Position numbers and translations under genes: made by a program
DNA from: Patella vulgata
Taxonomy: Eukaryota > Mollusca > Gastropoda > Patellidae
Direction of reading: 5' to 3'
Assembly (NCBI RefSeq): GCF_932274485.2
Contig: NC_065882.2
Coordinates: 62,905,431-62,969,430 of the forward strand
DNA: 64,000 bases
Part shown: one piece after another, positions 1 to 13,500 of the stretch
Layout of the letters: each line of letters begins with the position of its first letter
Numbering within the stretch: the first letter of the stretch is position 1
The notes under the pieces: model-generated
The model's input: the letters and a program-made list of their open reading frames with translations, nothing else
What the model was told of the DNA's origin: nothing
The model's database searches: none

Positions 1-253
1 CGCGCATAAAAATGCCCGAACGTACCAGGCGCCAGGTCATCAAGTCACTGTAAGGACTTCAGTTCATTTCAATTTTAAACTACTAGTACAATGAATAGAT
101 ATATACAGTAGCTCTATAAGACCAAAATTCTTAACCTCACTTTCCAGCCTCTGCTCAGATATCTCAAAAATAATCAAACCTCCCCGAATCATACATGCAA
201 GTTTGCAAATGATATTTTGAAAGTTTAAAATATATTTGTTTATATATTTTTAG

Positions 254-390
254 GTGAGGATTACCACGATTTTGATATTAAATCACTGAAAACACAACCC
301 ACATTTGTCGATACACCTACCAATGTAACATTTAAAGCGGGAAAACTGGCCAAATTAGATTGTTCGGTTAACAATCTAGGTACTAAAAAG
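254..390 (+). CDS. Dpr-like gene, exon with first half of Ig domain 1
   Basis: The exon follows a TTTTTAG acceptor and ends AAAAAG/gtaagt. It starts with two bases of a split codon and ends in phase 0. It encodes EDYHDFDIK, then the Dpr A-strand TPTNVT and the first Ig cysteine in LDCSV, ending NLGTKK. The sequence continues directly into the exon at 7119, 6.7 kb away. Confidence 0.85.
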
Positions 391-1488
391 GTAAGTAATT
401 ATTCATTTACATAAACTTAAAGGGACAATAACACTCTTGCTGGCTTGACAGCTCCAGAAAATAAAAAAAACAGCCTTATTCTAAGTACTAGATGTGTTAG
501 TGTCCTACCTGTTGGGTAAATTATCCATTAAATCCTATTTTACTTGTCCAAATGATTCAAAAATATTTTTAAATCCAAGTCACATTTGAAAAGCTTTACG
601 TCAGGCTTTTCAAATCATTTAGTTGAATTTTTCCAATTTTTTAAATTAGCTGTGAAATTTGTATCATCAGTTAATTGGAATATTGTAAAATAGTACAATT
701 TGTTGACCAGAATAAAGATTGGGACATATTATTCAGTTACAACAAGAGTGGTATTGAGCCTTTAACATGAAAACAAACTTCACAGTTAAAAAGTCTCATT
801 TGGATTGCAATATTTATTACGGAACGCTCCTTTGTTGTCATTTTATTTTAGCTAATTAACGATTCTTTTGAATATATCATTATAAGTTTACTTTTATGCA
901 TTGTAATTTTTTGTTCAACTTTTTAAAAATTCCTGCAACGTTCAATGACTTCCGCTGATCAATGATATTGTTTCAAAGGCAGGCAAAAAGAACACAATTG
1001 TATGCATTCCACGTATGTTCGGTCCGACGAATGAACACATGTAAGTTTAATCGATTCTACATCATGACAGCTGTGATATTTAGAGTGAAAAATGACAAGC
1101 TAGAAAAAAAGTCAAAACCAAAAATGGCGGTTAATTAAAGAAAGCCACTCGATCTCCACTCATACAAGACAGCATAATTAATAAAGCAACATGTCGCCTG
1201 TTTTTTTATAATAATCGGTGAAATCTCACACGTGCACACCATAGAAAAAGAAATAGAGTTATCCAACCATATGCGATCTTTTATTCTTTTTCTCACGTGA
1301 TTAATATAACCCGAATGAGAGATGATGAAACCATTGGAATTTAATCAGAAATAACGGACTTAGTTATTGTTATTATACAAAAATGATTAATATAAAGTAT
1401 AATTGTATCTTGAGATCGAGCATGTTAGTAATTGGATCGATAGATAATTAGTCACGGGGCGTATCACAAAAAGAGAGTAAATACGCTG

Positions 1489-1522
<34 letters not shown>

Positions 1523-4500
1523 ATTCATGCACTCGCGTTATACGCCCCCACCCTCAATAAAGTTTGCATAATAATATGTAGCCTATATCGTAGGATATGC
1601 ATTTGCAATAGACCCACATCAGCATTAGTAGCATTGTAATAAGCTATAAATGAATTGCATCTAGAGCTAGATGCTTAAAAAACGCTAACATAAGATTAGG
1701 ATCAATTCATGTGTTATGCAATTTATGGTGCTTTTGAAATCACTAAATTCATGTGTTATGCAATTTATGGTGATTATTAACTCATTAAATTCTGACCTCC
1801 TTGTACTGTAGTATAAACGATAAACGTTAATGCCGTAATATTTCACAAATGACGTAGGTTAGGTCAAATCTTCAATAATTCTTGTTATCTATAAATACAG
1901 CGTAATAAAGTTAGGTTTAAAAATTATCGTTATTCGGTGCGGTAAACATGTTATGTAAATTAACGCTGCTCAAAGTCGTAGATTCCGCTTTATCGTCATT
2001 TTCGCCATAACCAGCGACAAGGCGGTCTGGATGATTTAAAGAGTTGTTTGAGTTGTGAATTTACATCTCAGACGATAAAACTGTTGTGGACGGATTGATT
2101 ATAACTGTTTTCAACCCCCGCTAAGAATTTATGTTTCCATCCTTTACAAAACGCAGACGCCCTTGTCAAATGATACAAACTTATTAACGGTTTTAACACT
2201 TAATTAGAGAAACAAGAAAGGCTTTAGTTCCATTTGTGTTCGGTGACTGATGAGTCTGCAAAGGAAAATTAGATGAACATATATCAGCTTGTTGGAAAGG
2301 CGCCTATCAATGTATGTATAAATTAGGACCTATTATAGTACAGATCGTTAGCTATAATTATTAATTGCGGATGTCATATCATACCCGCATTCAAATGGCA
2401 TCTCCGCCCAAAATCTTGCTTTTGTAGCAATTTACATTTATTAGGAGCATACTCAAGGTAAATCAGTACATATTTATCTGCCATAGGCTACTATGGATTC
2501 AATTCGTACTTGCATATAACATGTGTCAATATAGAACTTATTCTGAATGCACCGTAGGGTTTGTGGGATAATACAAGGATATGTGTTTACGCATTTAACA
2601 AACATCGCAATGCTATAGTTCTTTCATATTGCCTGTGAATTCATGCACACATTGGTTGTCGGTTCACCGTTTATCACTGTAAACCAGCAAACTATTCACC
2701 AATGCTCTGCTTTTCTGCACATTAAGTGTTATTTAAAAGATTTCATTAGTGATTGCCTATTCAATTTCTTAATAGTCAATTCTTTTTTACATCGGAAATA
2801 AACACCGCTGGTATTGGCATATAGTTGTAAAAACATTAAATGTATTCAAAATTAGACAAAATTGTTAGTTATGTGCATTTCCAAATTAAATGGAAATCGG
2901 TATTTCATTTCGATCCCCAAATATGTAGTTAATCTGTCCGGTCAATCATCATTTAGATAAATATATTTTAGAATCAGTAATGCGAAAATCTTTAAATTCT
3001 TGTCTGACATTAGCTTCAAGCTGAATAGTACATAAATAACAATTCTCGGCAGTAGTTAAGTCTGCGATTTCGGCTTTATCAAACTTAAATATCCTTTTTC
3101 TTGAACTGAAAACGTGGCTTCAGATTTTATTAGGAAATAAAATCATCGATAAGGGAAAGACCAAGAGGTCGCAACATTACATTATATCTGCAGACCAACG
3201 TTAGACTGGTTTTAGTGATAGAGAGATTGCGTTATTCCCGTCTGTTATCGGTTGGGTATAAAATTGAAAGCGAGAAAGGTATCCGACGAAACGTGTGTTA
3301 ATTGGAGACTGGTTATCTTGTCCGCTAGTCTCTCTGTAATAAAACTAAAAGCTTACGTTCGCATTTACCGATATTTCCTGACCATGATATTTATTTTATT
3401 ACCAGTCATTAATGGCGACATTAGTACATTAAATTATTCATGATAACAATTCCAAGACTTTACTGACATGTTCCAGTATATAATGCCATTTTATTGGAGT
3501 TTTTTGTATTAACGCGTTCACTATATTGGGATTGTGTAGACGTCACTGGTTCTGGTGAGTTGGATATTAAAGTAAACAATGAAAATTCCAGACCATAAGG
3601 AGGCAGACCACCATTAATTTCCCCATTGACTTCAATGTTAATTCTGGCCTCTTTGCCCACCTCCAACTTTTCCCCAAATTTTCGTTGGGCTGAATGCTTT
3701 TCACTACAGACAGAGGAACAAATGGTCATGTCTTTGCACTAAAATTTGTATGAGGTTGACCACCAAAATTTTGAGATACACAAACTTGAAGAAGCATACT
3801 AAAAACATGTAACTAGTTGCCGTACATATCGCCGTAGCTAACCTGATAACCCTCTTATCCTTCCGCCTCAAAATCATGAATATTTACCAAAACCTGGCAG
3901 AAAATGTTAATTCAAACCCTCTTCGCCCATTCTAGACCAAAAAATCAACAAAAATGGGCATGCAAAAGGGGAGAAAAGAGAGAGAGAATTGCTATAAATA
4001 GACGAACTACAATTCGGGTACCGAGATGATGAAATTTAATGGTGGTCTGCCTCCATAACTTCCTGGATTATGCCCCCTGATTGTACGAGTCGCACACCAT
4101 TTTAACCACTGTGCAAACACGTCGCACGAAAAAACTTGTCAGCAACAAGCGGTAAGACCCCAGACATAAATAGACTTTTAGATGCATAATTTTATTCAAA
4201 TACTATCAAACTGGAGCTTCATATAAAGACTGAATAATAATCAATCAAAGTGAAAAAAATATAATAGAGGTAATAACAGTGAAGATATGAATTAAAAGGT
4301 ATTTTTTGAAAACCATCAAAATCTGCAAATAATTTAATTGTCATTTCCATGTAAAATCGTCTTTTGAAGGCGTTGGCCGAGTACATAGATTTAGTTTCGG
4401 ATCCAGATTACCAAAATGATCAACACAATATCATCAGTAAAAAGATTCCAAATACAATGCTTGCACTGAGCCCAGAACAGATTTGACACGAGTCACCAGC

Positions 4501-7500
4501 ATAAGGTTTAAATGAGACTGAAGGGGGTCCACAAGGGGGTCCCGAAATAAACCCTGTATACGCACAAGGGTTAAACTGTTATCAGCCGGATAATTTGTCA
4601 TTGGGACACACTACCCTGCCAAGTAACATGTTAAACTGTTATCAATAGAATCGCTCCCTTCTCAAGGAATGATTATCTTGAACCTCAGATATTCTGAACC
4701 ACTGATTATAATAACTGGTCACTGGGACATTGGCCACTGTGACACGTTGTAGTATTAATTTGTGTTGTATGGAAACCAGCCATATTTAACATCTCGCCTC
4801 TTGACGTTAAATTAAGCGGTACATGGACTCTGATATCGATACATTTATTCTCCCTTAATATCATTTCATTGTTCGAGATAAGAAGCTTATTGACAGTTAT
4901 AAAAATTCTAAATGTATAAGTAGTATTGTGAGAATGTATATTAATACTTATGTCTAGTCTGTGACTAAGACATAAGACTCCACATCTAGATATATCGAGT
5001 TGATAAGCGTGATTACTGTAAAGATTAATGCGTGAATTTAGCAAGCCCAGGAAGTACGGTTACTCAGCCCCATTCAACCGTCATCTTAAATAAAAGAATC
5101 CATTGTAAGCCTGTTAAACGTTTACATAATTTGCACCATCTTCTATGGTGTCTGGATGAAGTGAAGAGGCTCTCCTGGTAAGCCTAGAAGATCGAAACAC
5201 AAATTAAAATTGGTCTGGAGTGATCGAGAATGTCTGGTGTGGACGATCATCTCGTCATCGTTTAATTGATTTCCATTCAGCGTTTGGTGACATTCTATTA
5301 AGTTTGCGATCAAGCAGAAGTAGCAAGTAAAGTTTGAATTAGCCATATTGTCTAGACTGATCTATTAGTGATGTAAGAGCGAGGGCTGACAGTGCGTGTT
5401 TTGAATATTATTCACTCTTCAATTATCACTAGAATTAGAAAGTAAACAAAGCTTAACCATCATTGAGTAGCTGAGGATAGTAGAGGATCAATGGTGGGTA
5501 ATATGAATAGATGTTTAACTTAATCATCCTGACTATAATATCTAAATATCGGATCATTTTAATCGCACTGTTCAGGTGACACACCAAAAAGCGCTCAGTG
5601 ACATCAAAATGTGTACAGAATTGGAAACAATGTCTGAATCTCTTTTTATAAGTGATGAAACATAAACTACACCAATTTATTTAAGATTATAACAATATAA
5701 AGAAGTTATGTATGCTAATTGTGGAATACGATGATGGCTGCTAAATGGTTACCGAATAGCAAACATTTTCAACGCAATTCCTTCACTTGTTTTATCTCAT
5801 TTTAATTACAATTTAAAGATCGGAAAGGGGGTTGACATCCGCTCGACTATGCCCAAGTCATCTACCTTTGATCGCGTACAGGTCTAGTTTTGAACCCATA
5901 TGCTGTAGAGATAACTGACCACAACATACTTGTTGAGGGCACCAGGTCACTAGCAAATGTGTAGAATTTGTAAACATATACCGTCTTTAATTAAAATTCC
6001 ACTTGGTTTGTCATTAACATGTTCAAACTATCTATTAGATTCTTTATGTCATTAGTCCGATTACATTTTAAAACAAATGGTGAACCCAATAGACCCAGCA
6101 CTAGTCATTAGTTCTCCAAATCAAGAACACGAGAATATCAAAGGACAGTAATTGCCCCAAAGATTGGGGGCAGTTGAAAGATTTCATCCCCTGGGGAAAT
6201 ATGTCGAGCTGAATATAGATGGCAAGAGTCATATTAAATACATAATGCCGTGTCCAGTTCATAATTGTGTCTGGTTGATTAAGTTAGTTCGTGTATTGTC
6301 GCAAGTTTGTCATTTCCGTCTGTGTAGAAATTGATGACTCTGCGTTAATTAACCTTTTAATATTTGGACAATTGACAGCTTAGCTAGTAATATCAATTAT
6401 TTTAAATATTAAAATTCAACCTACGCATACTTATGATATCATAGTATCGCTCAACTGGGGTGGAATGCTTGGTGTGAGTAATGGTTGTAGTGCCACCGTT
6501 TGCCAATTAGTTTCCTCACCATATTAGGTTGAATATAGGTGTTTGGAAGTCTGCGAGTATTTCAAACAGGTTTGTGTCAACTGTCATGTTGTTTACAACC
6601 GGTCCGTGAAGTCAAACCACTATTTATCAACTGTAATGCTGTGCTTATATTTATTTACAATCGGCTTTTATCTACTGCAATGGGTAAATTTACAAACATC
6701 TGCACTTGGTGCATCCAGACCAGCCCTGAATTGTAATGTTATTTACATCTAATTGCTATGGGCTAAGTGGGCCCTAATATAGTTTATTCTGAGTTTTATG
6801 TGGATTCCAGAGAAGTGTTCGGATTTCGAATCCTAACTTATTGCCCATATTCATATGTCAAAAATTCCAAAGGGAACTTGACTCGACAAATGTATTTTAA
6901 ATGGGGTGGGGGGGGCAATAGTATGTGTACTGTAATAATAATAAAACATAACGTTTTAATCAAAATATATTTCTTAGATCAGAGATAAGACTTCCAACAA
7001 AAGCTAAAGCAGGACACGAGTGAAACAACTTTTACTGGCGAAAGCCAAGAATGCTCCTAAGGTATTTGAAATTTACATTAATGTACTATATACTAAATGA
7101 ACTGCTTTCTTATTCCAGGTAATATGGAGACGAGCTTCAGATTTTAACCCCTTAACTATTGGAACGAAAACATTTGTGGGTAATTCACGAATTCTAATCG
7201 AACACACGCCGTTACAAAAAGAATGGAATCTGTTGATCAAAAAAGTCCAGTTAGATGATGGAGGCAAATATGAATGTCAAGTCAGTTCGACACAGAGAAA
7301 TTTGCGGCGTTTTGTATATTTAAATATAATAGGTAAGAAGTTTTGTCTACACTCTAGCGTTGGTAGTGGAGCAAACCGAGAGCTTATTTTTCCCCAGACG
7401 CGTGAGATAGGTTTGAAAGAAAACTTGACTGTAAATGGTGATTTATAGGGTTTATCCTGCGTACCAAACCTCCAGTTACTACATCATCAAAACGGACGTA

Positions 7501-10500
7501 AAATCAAGATTGAAAGCCCCCCCCCCCCCAAATAATAAAAAAAATTAATAGGCGACAACATTAACTTTAGATCTCCGATGACTTTTTATTTCAGGCGAAT
7601 ACAAGCCAAGTTGGAGAAAACCTACAATACTGCCCGAGCCAGGTAACTCAATTTGAACAAATTGATCTAGTAGTCTTTATTATATTCCTTTAAATTATAT
7701 ATTACAACCCATGCATCTGGATATATAGTACCTAATCTGAACAGCATGGTCCTTAAACACAACGTAAAAGATAAATTGTGGAAAAAATCAACTAATCAGC
7801 ACATACAAGTCATCTGCATTACGTTCCAAGAACCGTAAGCCTGTTAAAGCTCATTTTTTGGTCAACTAGGAGACCATGCGATTACTTGATTAATCTAATT
7901 GGTGTTTATTCCTTCTAGTTATAGTTTGAGAAATATGCATAAATCTTGCCACACTTGCATGAAATTAGGAAATCAAAATTTAGATTTGCTTTGACAGAGC
8001 TGTTTCTGGAACGTATTATGAAGGGCGCTGTATTTTACAATAAACTAGTAAGATAGTTCATTGTGTATTAAATTAGTAAATTTACTTCGTAAATATCCAA
8101 TAATATGTCTTACAGTATTTAAACCAATGTGGCTATTTAATTTAGTTTGTTTGAAGTCGCGTGTAGGACTTTTTATGCATTGTTCCTGATAATGTGTAAT
8201 GTAATTTGAATTCGTGTAGCTTTTTCTAAAATTGTATTATTTAAATCGTAATTAAAAGTGGCATGCTAATGATATTCTAGTGGATGTTACATTGTAAGTT
8301 TTGGAGAATAAATGTTTTCTTAATTCTTAAAACTATAACGTGGGTATAGGTTCAGAACTAACATTGAAGCATGTTGATCATTGGTAAGTAAAAAATGACA
8401 TTATGCAACCTTTTACTGGTAACATCCGCATATTCTTAGAGAGCGTGAGATCAATCAATGATAAGTTATGACAAGTGTCCTTTGGCTTCTTTAATGCCAA
8501 TTCTGCATTTCGATGACTGACGTTACCTCTATTATTTCGACAAAGATAATAACACCGCTCACAATTTCGCAATCTTTTATTAGCTTGTTTTTGGAATTTG
8601 TTTTCAGACATTCGGAGAGTCTCGGGTATCAAAACTAACACATCATCTTATGGTAATTTGTCTGCATGGTTTTAGCATGATTGGTGTTAGACAACAGCAT
8701 AATATTGTGCTCAATATGTGACCCTTATAACATGTCTGCGTATCCTTAACCAACCAGTTTGCATTGTCAATAGATTTCCTCTCTCAACGCCAAAACTACG
8801 ATATGTTTGCAAATCGCCGGCAGATAAAGCATGATCCATGAAGTTGATATGAAAACAAACATCCGAAATTTACGTTTTAATGATTTCAAATACGTGATTT
8901 TCAGTTAGAAAGTATTGATTTAGCTAAGATTTAATATTATCAACTTGTAACTGTCAGTTGAATTTATATTTTTCTATTTATTATCATGGATAAACATCGA
9001 CATAAATTGTCTATATTTACTCTATGTCAAGATGATTGGAGACATTGATAATGCACAGTTAATAACTTGTTTAGTTCTGTAGTTATTCAGCACTATCATC
9101 CCTCACTTGTCGGGGTGGTTCCTTCTGGGCTAGGCAATGAATTTGTCTTTAGGATGGCGCAGATCCCGGGGAGGAACAATAACACACAACCTTCTAAAAC
9201 GTGAAATTAAGTAAGCCCCATAAGGAAAACTCCAGCTACACAGCTGAAAGTGTCATTGCAATTCGGTAAATTATGATTTGTTGCTTCTTTTGATATGCTT
9301 CAGAATTCCCTAGCGTATACAACCAGTAATAAGCAATCCCGAAACTGATTTATGTGTATCCTGGTTTATCTTTGTTTTTGTTTTTCTGTTTTTTTTTTAT
9401 ATTTTTGTTTTTATTTAAAAAGTGTTGAATTGATTACATCTTATGTGTAATGGCGACTTGTGAAACGGTATATTTTACATAACTGATTACATGTTTTCAG
9501 TCTCGTAGAATTAACTAAAGTCTGCCCATTTACTACTTTCAAGATTTTTTAAAAATTAGATTGCATTAAAAACCCGAGACAGATTTTTTAAGAATCCACA
9601 CACGTCGTACTCATTACACATGTATAGTAATTTACATCTAATTCGACCAATTCTTGGAAAGTTATCTGACTGTAGGATGTGAAATGAATTACTTAATATT
9701 TAATCTAAAAAGATCTAATCAAATCTAAACTTTGAATTTTCATCCCAATCAAAGCTGTTTTCATCCCTATCAAAGCTGTTGAGTTTTCATCCCAAATAAA
9801 GCTGTTGAGTTTTCATCCCAATCAAAGCTGTTTTCATCCCATTCAAAGCTGTTGAGTTTTCATCCCAAATAAAGCTGTTTAGTTTTCGTCCCATTCAAAG
9901 TTGTTGAGTTATTCATCTCCCATGCATGTGTAGATATATAGTGTGAACATACATATTCAATTGATATACCCGCTTCTAACATGGACGTGTGGGAACCCCA
10001 TGCTCCGTATCCAGCTTTGTGCGGTTACTGGTATACTGAATATATTAAAAGTTCATCGCTCTAGAACCGACTTAATAATTTGTATTCCAATAAAAAAGAG
10101 GTAAAACTTGTCTGAAGAGATTACGATATATAAGCAAGTGTAACATATTTTAGTTTAACCTTTCTTCAATATTTCTTTCAGTGTAACGTTTTTTGTTATT
10201 TTTGTTATATTTGGTTAATGTTAGTTTCTGGCTGGAAATAACTTTAAGTCAGATTGTTTTAAACAGCTGTAACATCATGAGTTTCAAATTATTGCATTCT
10301 CGTTCATTTATCCGTGAATTATAAGGGAAAATATCAGTTAGCACATCTTTAGTTGTAAACTGTGAATTAAATGTTTTAACTCGTGTTAACAAATATATTA
10401 AATACACAAATAAATGTACGTGCTGTAGAACATACACTTAACATGTAAATAATATAATAAATAATACACGGCTTGAGATACGATAATACAAAGCAAAGTT

Positions 10501-13500
10501 TCATCAGATATGAAACATTCTAATTGACTTTTTCAAGGATTCCATTTTTCGATGACAAAATTGATTTTGTCTCAAACGAAATAATTGAAATAATCTTAAG
10601 ATTAATTGGACTAGACCTGTTTGATATTGTCGACTTTATTGAGATTTACATGTTGATTTGTCTAAGGTAGCTCAGAGAGTAGACCTGCACGTAAAAGAAA
10701 CCATGACAGTTATAATTCGAGATAATAGTAGGCCGTAGCCGCAGAGCACACAACATGGCGTATGCCCGTCGTCAGCCCAGTTGGTGCAGAACAGTGGGAA
10801 GTTAAACCCCATTTCATTTAGTTGCAATCTGTCTATTGATAAAGCCAATATTTTGTGTTCCTCTGTCCACACATTAAGACAAAAAATTAAACTAGTTCCC
10901 TGACTGTAAATGACTTTAAGTCAGATTAATCTATCGAAACAAAATATTAATAATCTTATAACACATCAAATCAAGCCAATTTAATACTTTATTTTTACCT
11001 AAATAAAGAGGATTAACTCCTTTAAGTAGCCATGCGCATGCTGCATGTTATGCATCATAATTTATTACCCCTTGATTTACGGGTAAGCCTTTAAGTAGGC
11101 ATGCGCATTCTGCAAGTTATGCATTATAATTTATTACCCCTTGATTTACGGGTAACCCATATTATTTCGAGTACAACGGATCGACTATTTTAATTTATTT
11201 CTTGTTTACCATAATATTCAGTTTGTTGAGTTAGTTGGTAATAGCGCAAAGTACATTACTTATAACACAAAATTATAAATATGGGCAGTTTGGTCAACAG
11301 GGGTACTTCTAAACCGATTTATTAATATTCTCTCCCTAAGGAAAGTTGCAAACAGCAACAAAAGGGTAACCTGTCAGATCAACCTGTATTGGCCCGGTTG
11401 GTGTAGGACGTCAAACCCCATTTCGTTTCATATCTGTCTCAGATACACCTTGTAGCATGTGCCCTAACGTTATATATGGGCATAATCGGTCGAAAATATA
11501 AACGCTACGAGACTGTATTGTGGTTTTTAATTAGATCAGTACAGAAAAGGTGACCCAGCATTCTGTAGAAAAGCGAGACCCCATTTAATTTCTAGAACTA
11601 TACTGATGAAAAAAAGCTCACGAAATAACCTTTTAAACAAATGCTTGTGATGTCTTATTGAAAGATGAACGTAGATTGTATGCCTCGTTAGTTTAGATGT
11701 TAATTTGTTGTGTTTATATGTTGTATAGATGTTTTGCACGCATCATTAAGATATACTGTACTCCTACATGTGAGCTTTACCTATCATACAGCTATTAGCT
11801 AGAGAATACTTTCTTTCAGCAAAGCCTAATTAATAGATAAGTCTCTGTACTTGTAACATTTAACAACATGTGAAAGCTGGTCATGACAAATACAAAGACC
11901 AAAAATGTCAAACTGCAATCCGCGAGAGATGCTAAACACCAGCTCCATGGTATAGGTGCTTATAGAGGTCTGACGGTAATTAGCCTGGTGGGTAAGACGC
12001 TGGCTCGCTATTCTGGCGGTTGCGGGCTCGCTCCCGGTGTTGGCCGAGAAAGTTGATCGGGATTTCAGTTGTGCAGGACGAGAGTCTGACAAGGACAGCT
12101 GTCTAGTCGTTCGGATGGGACGAAAACCCGAGGTCCGGTGTACACATTGGCGTGCACTTAAAAGATCCCATGGTAGTTGGAATTCGATACAATAGTAGGC
12201 CGTAGCGCCGCTGTCCGGTGTATGCCCGTCTTTATTATCCCAATCGAAGCAGAACAGTAAGACGTTACACCCCATTTCATGTCATTTCATTTATGCCTAA
12301 TTGCTTGCTCCGACGTCCATTAGTCCGACGAGGCGCTAATACTATCAGCATCTTGAATCGTAGCTTCATTTCGATCTTCCAACAGAAACTTCATGACAAA
12401 TTGCTATTCAGGAATATGGTGTATGCTCAAATCCGTATGTACAGAATAATTGTATCTTTGTGTGAATTGTCTTACACAATTAAATCAAAACCAATTACTT
12501 GTTCTACACAAATGCCAAATAAAATATATTACGTTTCGTTGTTCTACACTGCAAGTAGATATACTAGATATACGAATACCATCATTATCAGACGAGTTAC
12601 AACATGACCTTAAGACTTGAAATATGCCGTTAAAGGAACGAGACCCTTCAAAAACGAAACAGGGATTTTTTAAAAAATCTACCAGTTAACAGGTTAAAAC
12701 TCAACTCCGTCGACAAGATGAACACCATATAAAAAAACGTGCATCTGAAACGTCTTCTTTGAACTAATTGCTTCAATAATGAATCGCGACAAAGAAGGGA
12801 ACTAAATATAGGGTCTAAATATAGGGCGTTTCTTGACAAGATATGTATTAACCCAACCCAATTACAATATTAAATCGATTTAATTCCAAACGCAAGTACC
12901 AAACGAACTTGAAATATGTTTTCTAATTAAGTTAGCAACTAACAAAATTGATATGTCTACAAAGTGGATGGAAATAAATTATACTCAAAATATTGTATTG
13001 GGATTTAATAAAGACGACAAACATTTTAAAATGATGTTTTTTAACAGGCATTATTCATTCTATTGATAGCATAAAAAGTTAATTATTGTCTCACTTTTTG
13101 ACTAAAAGCACAAGAGTTTTCAAATGAAATGAACGACATAATCAAAAATAATAATTTCAGCTAATTTTTTTTATACTATTATGCATTTATTCTAAATTAT
13201 ATTTACATCACAAAATAATAGCCCATCATTGTATCCAAAACATGTAGATAAACATGGGGTCATATTATAATACTTTCAAATAAACTATTTTGTATCCACC
13301 GATATTTATGTCGAATGTGTTTCGGTGCACTTTTAAATGTGCCATTTAGAATTGTTGGCAAAACTTGTCTGAGATAATTCGGCAAAAAAAAAAACAAAAA
13401 AAAACCTTGAATATTTTAAGTTCTACGGCAATTTCATCCAATTTAAGATAATGGACTGACTCCCTTTAATAACAAGTACATCGTGCTATGGACCCGGATT

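Larger units (their letters stand above)
391..7118 (+). other. Intron 1 seen in the window (Dpr-like gene), 6.7 kb
   Basis: No convincing exon was seen. It contains a GA microsatellite (1492-1520), a 27-base direct duplication (1704-1730 and 1746-1772), and an inverted pair reading TTAATGGTGGTCTGCCTCC at about 3603-3621 and 4037-4057. A related dispersed sequence recurs at 14440-14540. The rest is unannotated AT-rich sequence. Confidence 0.6.

Noticed and set aside
9721-9913. CRISPR-like array
   Set aside because: Units are directly adjacent with no unique spacers and the genome is eukaryotic; it is a minisatellite.
12218-12607. 129-codon plus-strand open frame
   Set aside because: It starts in SINE sequence and runs into unrelated flank; no domain resemblance.
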